DNA of 51,724 nt from an uncultured Sphingomonas sp. (GCF_913062585.1 NZ_CAJXWX010000030.1:1-51724), one strand, 5' to 3'; shown: positions 1 through 9,084, numbered from the stretch's first letter. Notes: generated by a model not told the origin, from the letters alone. Numbers and translations: made by a program.

Positions 1-9
1 GGAGGGGCT

Positions 10-501
10 TTAGAGCAGGCCCTGTTCGCGCAGGCTAAAGACCGCTCCATTCGCCAGGATCAGGTGATCCAGCAGCGTCACGTCCAGCGCGCTTAGCCCT
101 TGTGCCAGCCGCCGGGTGAGCGCCAGATCGGCCGCGCTTGGGCGGGCGTCGCCATCGGGATGGTTGTGCGCGATCAACACCGAGTCGGCCGACCACAGGA
201 GCGCGTCGCGAGCGATCCGTGCGATGGGGACCGTCACCGATTCGGGGCGGCCCATGACATGGCGCAAGCCCAACAACATCCGATCCGAACCGAGATAGGC
301 AATTCCCATCGTCTCCCGATCATTCCGGTTCAGGGCGCCAAACAGCGACAGCGCCTCCTGGCGCGTGCGAATGTGAAGGAGGGGACAGGGTAAGCGGTAC
401 ACCAACAGAACTGCCCGAAAAGCCGGATGGACGCAGCTTTGTTCCGCACCGATCCCGATCCGCTTGGCTCCGGCCCCGCGCGGCGCTAGGCCCGTGGCCA
501 T
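10..501 (-). CDS. RadC-like JAB/MPN domain protein
   Basis: This is a short RadC/JAB-family protein. The C-terminal half carries the metal-binding JAMM signature [14 protein letters not shown] (H112, H114, D125 in a 163-residue reading), the pattern of RadC and related zinc-dependent MPN proteins. The helix-hairpin-helix part of full-length RadC (about 220 aa) is absent, so this is the short form common in sphingomonads. Its role in DNA repair or anti-restriction is unproven for the family. The start is uncertain: the ATG at 501 overlaps the thyA start by two bases, and a GTG at 402 just before the conserved domain is also possible. No convincing ribosome-binding site is seen at either. It diverges from thyA. 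Confidence 0.75.
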   Translation of the reverse strand: MATGLAPRGAGAKRIGIGAEQSCVHPAFRAVLLVYRLPCPLLHIRTRQEALSLFGALNRNDRETMGIAYLGSDRMLLGLRHVMGRPESVTVPIARIARDALLWSADSVLIAHNHPDGDARPSAADLALTRRLAQGLSALDVTLLDHLILANGAVFSLREQGLL

Positions 502-1294
502 GCGGCAATATCTCGACCTCATGGACCGGGTGATGACCCAGGGCGTCCGCCAGATGGACCGGACCGGCACGGGCACCTTGTCCGTCTTCGGCCATCAGAT
601 GCGTTTCGATCTGGCCAAGGGCTTCCCGGTTCTGACCACCAAGAAGCTCCACCTGCGCTCGATCATCGTCGAGCTGCTGTGGTTCCTGCGCGGCGACACC
701 AATGTTCGCTGGCTGCAGGATCGCCGGGTGAGCATCTGGGACGAATGGGCCGACGAGCAGGGCGATCTGGGCCCCGTCTATGGCAAGCAGTGGCGCGACT
801 GGGCGACGGCGGATGGCCGCCATATCGACCAGATCGCCGAGCTGGTGGAGCAGATCCGCACCCAGCCCGCCTCGCGCCGCCAGATCGTGTCGGCCTGGAA
901 TCCCGGCGACCTGCACGCGATGGCGCTGGCCCCGTGCCACTGCCTGTTCCAGACGCATGTTGCGAACGGTCGCCTGTCGCTGCAACTCTATCAGCGGTCG
1001 GCCGACATCTTCCTGGGCGTACCGTTCAACATCGCCTCCTATGCGCTGCTGACGCACATGCTGGCCCAGCAATGCGATCTGGAGGTGGGCGAGTTCATCT
1101 GGACCGGTGGCGACTGCCACCTGTACCTCAACCATCTGGAGCAGGCGAAGACACAGCTGGGCCGTGAGCCGGGCGTGCTGCCGCGTCTGGAAATCCTGCG
1201 CCGTCCCGAGGGGATCGACCGTTACGAGCCCGAGGATTTCGTGCTTCACGATTATGTCGCGCAGCCGCATATCAAGGCGCCGGTCGCGATATGA
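500..1294 (+). CDS. thyA: Thymidylate synthase
   Basis: ThyA makes dTMP from dUMP using methylene-tetrahydrofolate and releases dihydrofolate. The 264-residue reading has the same length as the Escherichia coli enzyme and closely matches it from the first residue ([11 protein letters not shown]). It contains [17 protein letters not shown], the catalytic cysteine loop [10 protein letters not shown] and the nucleotide-binding stretch [17 protein letters not shown]. An upstream in-frame TTG at 464 would add 12 residues with no counterpart in the family, so the ATG at 500 is preferred. The stop overlaps the folA start as ATGA, which implies translational coupling and fits the usual thyA-folA pairing. 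Confidence 0.97.
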   Translation: MRQYLDLMDRVMTQGVRQMDRTGTGTLSVFGHQMRFDLAKGFPVLTTKKLHLRSIIVELLWFLRGDTNVRWLQDRRVSIWDEWADEQGDLGPVYGKQWRDWATADGRHIDQIAELVEQIRTQPASRRQIVSAWNPGDLHAMALAPCHCLFQTHVANGRLSLQLYQRSADIFLGVPFNIASYALLTHMLAQQCDLEVGEFIWTGGDCHLYLNHLEQAKTQLGREPGVLPRLEILRRPEGIDRYEPEDFVLHDYVAQPHIKAPVAI

Positions 1295-1758
1295 TCGTGT
1301 TGATCCTGGCCCGCGCGCGCAACGGCGTGATCGGGCGCGATGGCGGGCTGCCCTGGCACCTGCCCGCCGATCTGAAGCGGTTCAAGGCGCTGACCATGGG
1401 TCGTCCGATGATCATGGGCCGCAAGACCTTCGAGAGCTTTCCCGCGCCCCTGCCCGGGCGGCGCCATATCGTCCTGACCCGCGACCGCGAATGGCGGGCG
1501 GCGGGGGCCGAACGGGCCCATGATCCGGCCGAAGCGCTGCAGATGGCGGGGGAAGGGGAGGTCTTCGTCATCGGGGGGGCAGAGATTTTTGATCTGTTCC
1601 GCGACCGCGCCGACCGTATCGAGCTGACCGAGGTCGATTGCGACGCGCAAGGGGATACGATCGTCGCGCCCTTTACTGGCTGGCGGGAAGTTGACCGCGC
1701 GCGATATCCTGCTTCGGACGGCCGGCCTGGCTATTCCTTTGTGACGTTACTTCGCTGA
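1291..1758 (+). CDS. folA: Dihydrofolate reductase
   Basis: FolA reduces the dihydrofolate produced by ThyA back to tetrahydrofolate with NADPH. The 155-residue protein shows the family landmarks in order: an N-terminal strand followed by [18 protein letters not shown] (substrate loop with the Trp and the acidic Asp), [26 protein letters not shown], and the glycine-rich [13 protein letters not shown] cofactor segment. It begins inside the last codons of thyA with a 4-base overlap and is almost certainly cotranscribed with it. Confidence 0.97.
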   Translation: MIVLILARARNGVIGRDGGLPWHLPADLKRFKALTMGRPMIMGRKTFESFPAPLPGRRHIVLTRDREWRAAGAERAHDPAEALQMAGEGEVFVIGGAEIFDLFRDRADRIELTEVDCDAQGDTIVAPFTGWREVDRARYPASDGRPGYSFVTLLR

Positions 1759-1775
1759 CAGAAACAGGGCACAGC

Positions 1776-1823
1776 GAAGACGGATTAACCAGTTCGTTAA
1801 AATTTTGTCAGACCCCCGTCTTC
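1776..1823. promoter_or_regulatory. Weak inverted repeat after folA
   Basis: GAAGACGG at 1776-1783 is answered by CCGTCTTC at 1816-1823. Between them lies an AT-rich stretch (1784-1815) that is unusual for this region and includes TTAAC/GTTAA half sites. It could be a folA terminator remnant, or an operator/promoter region for the GGDEF-like gene that follows. Nothing decides between these. Confidence 0.25.
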
Positions 1824-1865
1824 ATTTGCCCGTCGAGAGGCCGTAAGACTTTCGACAAGGACGAG

Positions 1866-2945
1866 ATGCGGTCCTCAAGCCGCATTCATCTTGAGGGCAG
1901 ACCCGACGGCATGATCATGGATTGGGAGAGCCAGGGGCAGAATCGGCCGAGTGCCGACCCCCCTGGCCTGTTCGACGCCAGCCGCGAGGCGCTGCTATTC
2001 CTCGACCGGCATCATCTGCCGCGCACGACACTCAGCTATGCGATGGCGCTCCAGTCCGTGCTGCACCCCTATGGCCCGCTGGGACAGGAGGTCGCGCGTC
2101 GCACCGATGGCGGGGTCCGCCTGACCGAAGACGACGTCCGCGACCTGATGCCGCTGGTCCGCCAGCATGAAATGACCGAGCGCCGTGGCGATCGCGCCCA
2201 GCTGGAAAACGAACTGGGCGATCAGGCCGAGCGGCTGGAGACGCTGACCGCCGATGCGCGCCAGATCACGAGCGGCTTTACCTCCGAGATCGCCGCGCTG
2301 TCGCAGGCGCATCGCGGCGGCAACGATATGGGCCCCGATACGGGTGCGGTCGCGCTGCTGCTGGAACAGCTGATCGCGCGTATCGCCCGGACCGAGCGCG
2401 ATCTGGAGGAGCTGGCCGCCAATGTGGCGAGCTTGCGGACCCGGATCGACTCGGTGCCGCATGACGAGGATGTCGACCCGCTGACCGGCGTCATGAGCCG
2501 CACCGGCGCGCGCGCCCTGGTCGAGGCGCTGGCCGGCGATCCGCATGGCTATGTCGTGGCGACGTGCAGCCTCGACGATCTGGAGGGGATCAACGACCGC
2601 TATGGTCGCTCGGTCGCCGACAATGTCCTGCGCGCCTTCGTCGCCACGCTGCGCCAGAGCTGCGAGGGGGCGGAGATCATCCGCTGGCAGGGCAATCTGT
2701 TCGTCGTCGTCCTGCGCGGGCGTCCGCTGTCCATGGCGACGGGGATGCTGGAGGATGCGCGCGGGGCGATGCAGGCGCGCACCCTGCGCCTGCGCGGCTC
2801 GGGGGAGCCGATCGGCGTGGTGACGATGTCGGCAGGAGTCGCCGTCGGCATCGGCGTGCCGATGGAGGAGACGTTCCACAAGGCCGAATCGCTGCGCCAG
2901 CTCGCGGTGGACGGGATCGGCAACCGCATCCTGTCGCGCGCCTAG
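1866..2945 (+). CDS. Degenerate GGDEF-domain protein
   Basis: This 359-residue soluble protein has an N-terminal conserved-looking region (about 30-110), a coiled-coil-rich middle (about 115-200, with LENELGDQAERLETLT and RTERDLEELAANVASLRTRI) and a C-terminal GGDEF fold starting at DPLTGVMSRTG (about 208). The active-site loop that should read GGDEF instead reads RWQGNLFVVVLRG, so the catalytic acidic residues are missing and diguanylate cyclase activity is unlikely. It may be a c-di-GMP or GTP sensor, or a scaffold. AAGGA sits just upstream of the ATG at 1866. An ATG at 1911 is an alternative and would remove 15 basic residues that look unlike the rest. Confidence 0.8.
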   Translation: MRSSSRIHLEGRPDGMIMDWESQGQNRPSADPPGLFDASREALLFLDRHHLPRTTLSYAMALQSVLHPYGPLGQEVARRTDGGVRLTEDDVRDLMPLVRQHEMTERRGDRAQLENELGDQAERLETLTADARQITSGFTSEIAALSQAHRGGNDMGPDTGAVALLLEQLIARIARTERDLEELAANVASLRTRIDSVPHDEDVDPLTGVMSRTGARALVEALAGDPHGYVVATCSLDDLEGINDRYGRSVADNVLRAFVATLRQSCEGAEIIRWQGNLFVVVLRGRPLSMATGMLEDARGAMQARTLRLRGSGEPIGVVTMSAGVAVGIGVPMEETFHKAESLRQLAVDGIGNRILSRA

Positions 2946-2978
2946 CCAATTCGCTCCGGCCTGTTATAGCGCCCGGCC

Positions 2979-3917
2979 ATGCAGCGTGTTGAGGGCGTGG
3001 GACCGATCCCCACGCATCTGGCGGGCGGGATCGTCGCGCTGGGCAATTTCGACGGTTTTCATCTGGGGCATCAGGCGGTGGTCGGTGCCGCCGTCGCGCG
3101 TGCGCGTGCCGAGGGGCGCCCGGCGCTGGTCGCGACCTTCGACCCGCATCCGATCCGTTACTTCAAGCCCGACGCCGCGCCCTTCCGCCTGACCACGCTC
3201 GACCAGCGCGAGCGGCTGTTCGCCGCGGCGGGCGTCGATGCGATGATCGTGTTCCGCTTCGACGAAGATCTGGCCGCGCTGTCGGCGGAGGATTTCGTTC
3301 GGGGCCGGCTGTTGGCCGCGTTGCAGGTCGGCGGCGTCGTGACGGGCGAGGACTTCACCTTCGGCCGCGCGCGCAGCGGCGATGTGACGTCCCTGCGCGC
3401 CTGGGGGCGGGCGCACGGCTTTTCGACCGATGCGGTGGCACCCGTGATGCTGGACGGCGAGACGATCTCGTCCAGCCGGATTCGCGCGGCGCTGGTGTCG
3501 GGAGATGCGCAGACGGCGGCGCGGCTGCTGACCCGACCCTATACGATCCAGGGCGTGGTGCAGCATGGCGACAAGCTGGGCCGCACCATCGGCTATCCGA
3601 CCGCCAATCTCGACATGGGCGAATATCTGCGTCCCGCCTATGGCATCTATGCGGTGCGCGGGGTTCTGGACGATGGACGCGTGCTGGACGGCGCGGCCAA
3701 TCTGGGCATCCGGCCCAGTTTCGACCCGCCCAAGGAATTGCTGGAGCCGCATTTCTTTGATTTTACGGGCGATCTCTACGGCCATACCCTGTCGGTCGAG
3801 CTGATCGAATATCTGCGGCCCGAAGCGAAGTTCGACTCGCTGGACGCGCTGGTCACGCAAATGGACGCCGATTGTGCCCGTGCCCGTGGGATACTGGCAT
3901 CGCATAATCCGGCATGA
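2979..3917 (+). CDS. ribF: Bifunctional riboflavin kinase / FAD synthetase
   Basis: RibF converts riboflavin to FMN and then FAD. The 312-residue length is typical. The N-terminal FAD-synthetase half shows GNFDGFHLGHQAVV (HxGH nucleotidyltransferase motif, about residues 22-35), ATFDPHPIRYF and SSSRIRAAL. The C-terminal riboflavin-kinase half shows QHGDKLGRTIGYPTANL with the PTAN motif, then RPAYGIYAV and GAANLGIRPSF. No FMN riboswitch is visible upstream. The gene sits 33 bp after the GGDEF-like gene and 35 bp before ileS, the common ribF-ileS-lspA order of Proteobacteria. Confidence 0.96.
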   Translation: MQRVEGVGPIPTHLAGGIVALGNFDGFHLGHQAVVGAAVARARAEGRPALVATFDPHPIRYFKPDAAPFRLTTLDQRERLFAAAGVDAMIVFRFDEDLAALSAEDFVRGRLLAALQVGGVVTGEDFTFGRARSGDVTSLRAWGRAHGFSTDAVAPVMLDGETISSSRIRAALVSGDAQTAARLLTRPYTIQGVVQHGDKLGRTIGYPTANLDMGEYLRPAYGIYAVRGVLDDGRVLDGAANLGIRPSFDPPKELLEPHFFDFTGDLYGHTLSVELIEYLRPEAKFDSLDALVTQMDADCARARGILASHNPA

Positions 3918-3952
3918 CGTGTTAACCTAAAGGCGCTAAGGGCCTGTCCCCT

Positions 3953-6784
3953 ATGACCGACGCGCCCGATTACCGCGACACCGTCTTCCTGCCGAAGACC
4001 GATTTCCCCATGAAGGCGGGGCTTGCCGCCAAGGAACCGGCGATCCTGGATCGCTGGGCCAAGATGGGGCTGTACGACCGCCTGCGCCGTGAGCGTGCGG
4101 GGCGCGAGCGGTTCATCCTGCATGACGGTCCGCCTTATGCGAATGGCGACATTCACATGGGCCATGCGCTCAACAAGGTGCTGAAGGACATCATCGTCCG
4201 TTCGCAGACCCTGCTGGGCAAGGACGCGCCCTATGTCCCCGGCTGGGACTGTCACGGCCTGCCGATCGAGTGGAAGGTCGAGGAGGCGTATCGCGCCAAG
4301 AAGCTGAACAAGGACGAGGTGCCCGTCGCGCAGTTCCGCGCCGAGTGTCGCGCCTATGCGGACACCTGGGTCGGCACGCAGAAGGCGCAGTTCGAGCGGC
4401 TGGGCGTGATGGGCGACTGGGCCCATCCGTACCTGACCATGACCTATGACGCCGAGGCGGTGATCGCGGGCGAGCTGCTCAAGTTCGCCGAATCGGGTCA
4501 GCTCTATCGCGGCGCCAAGCCGGTCATGTGGTCCCCGGTCGAAAAGACCGCGCTGGCCGAGGCCGAGGTCGAATATGAGGATATCGTCTCGACCCAGATC
4601 GATGTTGGGTTCGAGGTGGCGAGCTGCCCCGAATATCCCGATCTGGTCGGCGCGCTGGCGGTCATCTGGACGACGACCCCCTGGACGATCCCGGTCAACC
4701 AGGCGCTGAGCTATGGCGAGGCGATCGACTATCTGCACTTCGAGAGTGCGGGGCGTCGCTATCTGGTTGCCGAGCCGCTGCTGCCCGCCTTCACCAAGCG
4801 GACCGGCATCGCGATGGAGACGTTCATCGGCCTGGCGAAGGGCCCGGTGCTGGAGGGCGCGATGGCGAAGCACCCGATGCACAAGCTGGGCGGTTTCTTC
4901 GCCAAGCCGCGTCCGTTCCTGGCGGGCGAGTTCGTCACCACCGATGCCGGTACGGGCCTGGTCCATATGGCCCCCGATCACGGCGAGGACGATTTCCTGC
5001 TGTGCAAGGCGCATGGCATCGACCCGGTCTTCGCGGTACAGGGCGACGGCACCTATCGGCCCGACTGGGCGTGGCTGGGCGGCCAGGGCAGCGTCATTAA
5101 CAAGAAGTTCGTCGCCGCCGAAGGGCCGATCTGTTCGGACCTCCGCGCGGTCGGCGCGCTGCTGTCCGCCTCGGATGATTTCCAGCACAGCTATCCGCAT
5201 AGCTGGCGCTCCAAGGCGAAGGTCATCTTCCGCGCGACGCCGCAATGGTTCATCCCGATGGACCGGCCCGACACGACGATGGATCCCGGTCTGGCGCTGG
5301 CCAGTGTCGACCCGATCTCGGGCGTGACGCCGCTGCTTACCGTGCCGCTGGGCAATGGCGCAACGCTTCGCCAGACCGCGCTGGACGCGATCGAGCGGAC
5401 CCGCTGGGTGCCCGAGCGCAGCCGCAACCGCATCCGCTCGATGGTGGAAGGGCGTCCCGACTGGGTCATCAGCCGTCAGCGCGCCTGGGGCGTGCCGATC
5501 GCGCTGTACGTGAACCGCCAGACCGGCGAATATCTGGCCGACAAGGGCGTCAATGCCCGCATCCTCGACGCCTTCCGCGCAGGCGGGGCGGATGCGTGGT
5601 TCACCGCCGATCACCAGGCGCTGCTCGGGGCCGATTACAACCTAGCCGATTACGAGCCGGTCAACGACATCCTCGACGTGTGGTTCGACTCCGGCTCGAC
5701 CCATGCCTTCGTGATCGAGGCACGCTATGGCGAGGGCACACGCGCGAACCTGTATCTCGAAGGATCGGACCAGCATCGCGGCTGGTTCCAGTCGTCGCTG
5801 CTCGAATCCTGCGGCACGCGGGGGCGCGCGCCGTACGATGCGGTGCTGACCCATGGCTTCGCGCTCGACGGGCAGGGGCGCAAGATGTCCAAGTCGCTGG
5901 GCAATGTCGTCGATCCGCTGAAGATCATTGGCGAGTCGGGTGCCGACATCCTGCGCATCTGGACCGCCTCGACCGATTATTTCGAGGATGTGCGCATCGG
6001 CAAGGAGGTGCTCGCCACCGCCTCGGACAGCTATCGCAAGCTGCGCAACACCTTCCGCTATCTGCTCGGCGCGCTCGACGGGTTCACGGAAGAGGAGCGC
6101 ATCTCCTACGACGTGATGCCCGAGCTGGAGCTCTATGTCCTCGCCCGCCTGACCCAGCTCGATACCGAGCTGCGCCGTGCGGCCGATGCCTATGAGTTCA
6201 ACCGCTATCTGCGCGCGCTGACCGATTTCGCGAACGAGGACCTGTCGGCCTTCTTCTTCGATATCCGCAAGGACTCGCTCTATTGCGATGCCGCGACCGA
6301 TCCGAAGCGGCGCAGCTATCGCACCGTGCTCGACATCCTGTTCCACGCGCTGGTCCGTTATGCCGCGCCGATCCTGTGCTTCACCGCCGAGGAAGTGTGG
6401 CAGTCGCGCTTCCCGTCGGAGGATGGCTCGGTCCACCTGCTCGAATGGCCGGAACTGCCGCAGCTGGGCGAGGACGAAGCGCTGATGGCGCGCTGGACCG
6501 AGATTCGCGGGCTTCGCGCGCAGGTGACCGAAGCGATCGAGCCGCTGCGCCGCGAAAAGACCGTGCGCTCGTCCAACGAAGCCGAGGTAACGGTGCCGTC
6601 GTTGCCGCTGGAGCCCCATGCCCTGGCCGAGGCGTTCATCGTCGCGGATGTCAGCCTGGCTGAGGCGGTGTCCGTGACCCGGACCGACAAACACAAATGC
6701 GGGCGCTGCTGGCGCCATCTGCCCGACGTGGTGGTGGACGGCGAATTGTGTGGCCGCTGTGCCGAGGTGGTTGCGCATGGGTAA
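3953..6784 (+). CDS. ileS: Isoleucyl-tRNA synthetase
   Basis: IleS charges tRNA-Ile. The 943-residue class I synthetase has its HIGH-type motif at HMGH (residues 68-71, in NGDIHMGHALNK), the editing insertion with WTTTPWTIP (about 243-251), the KMSKS loop at about 644-648 (GRKMSKSLGN), and a C-terminal zinc knuckle with paired cysteines CGRCW and CGRC (about 915-937). Length and architecture match bacterial IleS of the E. coli type. The stop lies inside the lspA start region with an 8-base overlap. Confidence 0.97.
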   Translation: MTDAPDYRDTVFLPKTDFPMKAGLAAKEPAILDRWAKMGLYDRLRRERAGRERFILHDGPPYANGDIHMGHALNKVLKDIIVRSQTLLGKDAPYVPGWDCHGLPIEWKVEEAYRAKKLNKDEVPVAQFRAECRAYADTWVGTQKAQFERLGVMGDWAHPYLTMTYDAEAVIAGELLKFAESGQLYRGAKPVMWSPVEKTALAEAEVEYEDIVSTQIDVGFEVASCPEYPDLVGALAVIWTTTPWTIPVNQALSYGEAIDYLHFESAGRRYLVAEPLLPAFTKRTGIAMETFIGLAKGPVLEGAMAKHPMHKLGGFFAKPRPFLAGEFVTTDAGTGLVHMAPDHGEDDFLLCKAHGIDPVFAVQGDGTYRPDWAWLGGQGSVINKKFVAAEGPICSDLRAVGALLSASDDFQHSYPHSWRSKAKVIFRATPQWFIPMDRPDTTMDPGLALASVDPISGVTPLLTVPLGNGATLRQTALDAIERTRWVPERSRNRIRSMVEGRPDWVISRQRAWGVPIALYVNRQTGEYLADKGVNARILDAFRAGGADAWFTADHQALLGADYNLADYEPVNDILDVWFDSGSTHAFVIEARYGEGTRANLYLEGSDQHRGWFQSSLLESCGTRGRAPYDAVLTHGFALDGQGRKMSKSLGNVVDPLKIIGESGADILRIWTASTDYFEDVRIGKEVLATASDSYRKLRNTFRYLLGALDGFTEEERISYDVMPELELYVLARLTQLDTELRRAADAYEFNRYLRALTDFANEDLSAFFFDIRKDSLYCDAATDPKRRSYRTVLDILFHALVRYAAPILCFTAEEVWQSRFPSEDGSVHLLEWPELPQLGEDEALMARWTEIRGLRAQVTEAIEPLRREKTVRSSNEAEVTVPSLPLEPHALAEAFIVADVSLAEAVSVTRTDKHKCGRCWRHLPDVVVDGELCGRCAEVVAHG

Positions 6785-7283
6785 GTTTCCCCGGCTGGGC
6801 CTGGCCACGGCGTTCGCGCTGTTCCTGGTCGATCAGGTCATCAAATGGGCGATCACCGGGCCGCTGGGCCTGCGGTCGCTGGGCGATGTCCGAGAGATCA
6901 TCGGCATCTTCAACCTGCGTTTCGTGCCCAATTACGGTATTTCGCTGGGGCTGCTGACCGCCGACAGCAACGCCTCGCGCTGGGCGCTGGTCGCGATGAC
7001 CGGGGCGATCGCGCTCGTCGTGGCCTTCTGGATGACGCGCGAGCGCAACCCGGTCGACCAGGTGGCGCTCGGCTGTGTGCTGGGCGGCGCGCTGGGCAAT
7101 ATCCTCGACCGGGTGCGTTTCGGTTATGTCGTCGACTTCGCCGATCTGCACTTCGGCGAGTGGCGCCCCTTTTTGGTCTTCAATGTCGCCGATGCAGCGA
7201 TTACGATAGGCGTTCTGGTTCTGCTGGCGCGCGCGCTCCTCGTGCGCGACCGGCCCGCTCCCGTGGAGAAGAGCAATGCGTAA
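6777..7283 (+). CDS. lspA: Signal peptidase II (prolipoprotein)
   Basis: LspA is the inner-membrane aspartyl protease that removes signal peptides from lipidated prolipoproteins. The 168-residue reading has four predicted membrane segments and the conserved elements LVDQVIKW, FNLRFVPNYGISLG, GALGNILDRVRFG (first catalytic Asp) and FNVADAAITIG (second catalytic Asp). The ATG at 6777 overlaps ileS by 8 bases. A longer upstream reading would add only codons lying within ileS. The next gene encodes a lipoprotein and overlaps the end of lspA by 8 bases. Confidence 0.96.
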   Translation: MGKFPRLGLATAFALFLVDQVIKWAITGPLGLRSLGDVREIIGIFNLRFVPNYGISLGLLTADSNASRWALVAMTGAIALVVAFWMTRERNPVDQVALGCVLGGALGNILDRVRFGYVVDFADLHFGEWRPFLVFNVADAAITIGVLVLLARALLVRDRPAPVEKSNA

Positions 7284-7689
7284 GTTGGTGCCCGTCATCG
7301 CAGGTCTGTCCTGCGCCGCGTTGCTGACGGGATGTGGGGCCGGTCGTGGCCTCGACCGGGCGCGCCCCGACGAATTCGCCGTCGCGCGGCAGCCCTCGCT
7401 GATCATTCCGCCCGATTTCGCGCTGGTCCCGCCCCAGCCGGGTGCGGCGCCCGTCCAGGCGCGCAGCAGCCAGCAGCAGACGCTCGACGCGCTGTTCGGC
7501 GGTCAGGCGGCGCGCAGCCAGTCGGAATATGGTCTGGTCCAGAATGCCGGGGCGGACAGCGCCGATCCGGGCATCCGCTCCTCGGTCGGCGATCCCGGCA
7601 CCAATGTCGTCGACAAGGGCGCGACCACCCGCGACATCGTCGCCGCGCCGGAAGGCGACGGCCAGGACGCACGCGCCGCGACCAAGTAA
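7276..7689 (+). CDS. BamF-like lipoprotein (DUF3035)
   Basis: This 137-residue protein has a lipoprotein signal (LLTGCGAG, lipid-modified Cys about residue 18) followed by the family signature RARPDEFAVARQPSLIIPPDF. That RPDEF...PPDF pattern marks DUF3035, whose Caulobacter member BamF is a subunit of the outer-membrane barrel-assembly complex. The rest is low-complexity and Gln/Ala/Asp rich. The ribosome-binding site GGAGAAGAG lies in the end of lspA, so the two are coupled. A strong terminator follows 22 bp after the stop. Confidence 0.82.
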   Translation: MRKLVPVIAGLSCAALLTGCGAGRGLDRARPDEFAVARQPSLIIPPDFALVPPQPGAAPVQARSSQQQTLDALFGGQAARSQSEYGLVQNAGADSADPGIRSSVGDPGTNVVDKGATTRDIVAAPEGDGQDARAATK

Positions 7690-7710
7690 ACGCGCCGCGA
7701 CCGCGATACG

Positions 7711-7750
7711 AAAAGGGCCGGGGGCAACATCGCCCGTCCGGCCCTTTTTG
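7711..7750 (+). terminator. Rho-independent terminator after bamF
   Basis: A GC-rich stem (AAAGGGCCGG with CCGGCCCTTT, extended by inner GGGC/GCCC) is followed by five T. A-rich bases precede it, so it can also work in the other orientation for the convergent gene that ends at 7795. Confidence 0.85.
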
Positions 7751-7794
7751 CTGTGCCATAATTCCTCTCCTGCGAGGGGAGGCATGGTGGAGGA

Positions 7795-8949
7795 TCAGCT
7801 CTGCGGGTCGGTGCTCGCCCCTTCGCCGCCAGGGCTGGGCGTCCGCTCGGGCCCCATGACGAACCGCACCCGGTCGACACAGCCGGTATAGCCCGCCCCG
7901 TTGGTCGGCAGCCGCGCGGCCCGGATCATCGCGACCGCCTGCGTGCCGAAATCGTCGGAGGGCTGGGCGACGACGACCTTCCAGTTGCCCGTCTCGCCCC
8001 AGGGCGCGACATCGTAGCGGACGACCGCCCAGCCTTCGATCGACCGGCGTCGATAGGCCTGGGGATAGCGCAATTGCGGTGGGACGGCCCAGCCATGTTC
8101 GTCCGGGCAGGTGCCGCCTTCGACCTTGGTGGCGCGGATCGCCTCGGGCATGTCGGGGGCGGGCAATTTCGCCGCACCGCGCCAATAGGGGTAGAGGCAC
8201 CCCGTCCGCGCACCCTTGGTGAAGCGCGATTCGCGGATCGCCTTCAACGCCGCCGCATCGAGCGCGCGGTTGCCGGTGCCGGTCAGGATGGCGAGCGCCC
8301 GTGGCTTGCCCGCCGCATCCAGGTCGTAACGGACCATCGACCAGTCGCGCACGCCCGGCGTGGCGGGGATCGTGGCGAAATCAGGGAAATGGCGTTCGAG
8401 CGGCTGGGGCTGCGGATCCTGCAGACAGGTGCCGCCCGCCTCGCGAATCCGCTTCCATCCCTCTTCGGGCAGCACGCCCGACAGTGGTTGCAGCGTGTAG
8501 GAGACAAGTTCCGGCACCGCTGCCTGCGCCAGCGGGGTGCTGCGCAGCGTGAAGGTGATGGTACAGCCGTCCCGTGGCTCGCCGGGCGCGAAGCGGCTGG
8601 CGGCCAGGGCGGGTGCGACATCCTCGGCAAAGGGCATGTAGCCGGGCGTCTCATGGCTCAGCGAAACCGGGCGGCCGCTTGCGTCGATGGCGAAGTGCAG
8701 GGTCAGCGTGCGGGGGGCCTGGGAACCGATCCAGCCCATCTGGTTCCAGGGCCGCCGGATCGGCTGGCCGGTGACGACCATCCCGCCGCACCGCACCTCG
8801 CCCGGGTCCCACTGGATGAGCGTCCGGCCGCCAGCGGGCTGCTCGACGGCTATGATCGGCGGGCCCTGAAGTGACCAAGCCGCCCCGGAAGACAGGGCGA
8901 ACGCCCCGAAGACGCCGATGTACAGGACGGAACGGCGGTATCGATGCAT
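7795..8949 (-). CDS. Periplasmic protein with three TonB-C-like modules
   Basis: The 384-residue protein has an N-terminal signal or anchor (SVLYIGVFGAFALSSGAAWS) and three copies of a module resembling the TonB C-terminal domain, at roughly residues 75-130, 195-265 and 300-365. Each reads like hydrophobic-RYDxxxxG, then a D/E-A-A-xxAI-R-xx-RF helix, for example RALDAAALKAIRESRF. Cysteines are spaced regularly, one pair per module. No proline-rich periplasm-spanning linker is seen, so it is probably not a working energy transducer. The ATG at 8949 is chosen because GGAG lies 8 bases upstream; a GTG at 8958 is the alternative. Function unknown. Confidence 0.75.
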   Translation of the reverse strand: MHRYRRSVLYIGVFGAFALSSGAAWSLQGPPIIAVEQPAGGRTLIQWDPGEVRCGGMVVTGQPIRRPWNQMGWIGSQAPRTLTLHFAIDASGRPVSLSHETPGYMPFAEDVAPALAASRFAPGEPRDGCTITFTLRSTPLAQAAVPELVSYTLQPLSGVLPEEGWKRIREAGGTCLQDPQPQPLERHFPDFATIPATPGVRDWSMVRYDLDAAGKPRALAILTGTGNRALDAAALKAIRESRFTKGARTGCLYPYWRGAAKLPAPDMPEAIRATKVEGGTCPDEHGWAVPPQLRYPQAYRRRSIEGWAVVRYDVAPWGETGNWKVVVAQPSDDFGTQAVAMIRAARLPTNGAGYTGCVDRVRFVMGPERTPSPGGEGASTDPQS

Positions 8950-9032
8950 GGGACGCACTCCATCGCGACAGGGCGTCAGCTTACGCAGCCATCATGTCGC
9001 GGGAAAGTCGTCCCGGCCGGCGTTTTGTTGAG

Positions 9033-9066
9033 ACAAAAAAAGAGCGGCGCCCCCCAGCGCCGCTCT
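9033..9066 (-). terminator. Terminator of the porin gene
   Basis: AAGAGCGGCG and CGCCGCTCTT (9039-9066) form a perfect 10-bp stem with an 8-base loop. Read on the minus strand it is followed directly by seven T. It lies 18 bp past the porin stop codon. Confidence 0.88.
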
Positions 9067-9084
9067 TCCCTCCCCTCACTTCGA

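Noticed and set aside
1785..1800. TTAA-N8-TTAA resembling a CtrA binding site before the GGDEF-like gene
   Set aside because: The spacer is 8 bases rather than the 7 of the CtrA full site, and no other cell-cycle feature is nearby.
2946..2978. FMN riboswitch before ribF
   Set aside because: The gap is only 33 bases, far too short for the conserved RFN element, and shows none of its motifs.
3776..5614. Long minus-strand frame (612 codons) across ileS
   Set aside because: It lies entirely antisense to well-matched ribF/ileS coding sequence and reads as Arg/Gln/His-rich translation, typical of GC-rich shadow frames.
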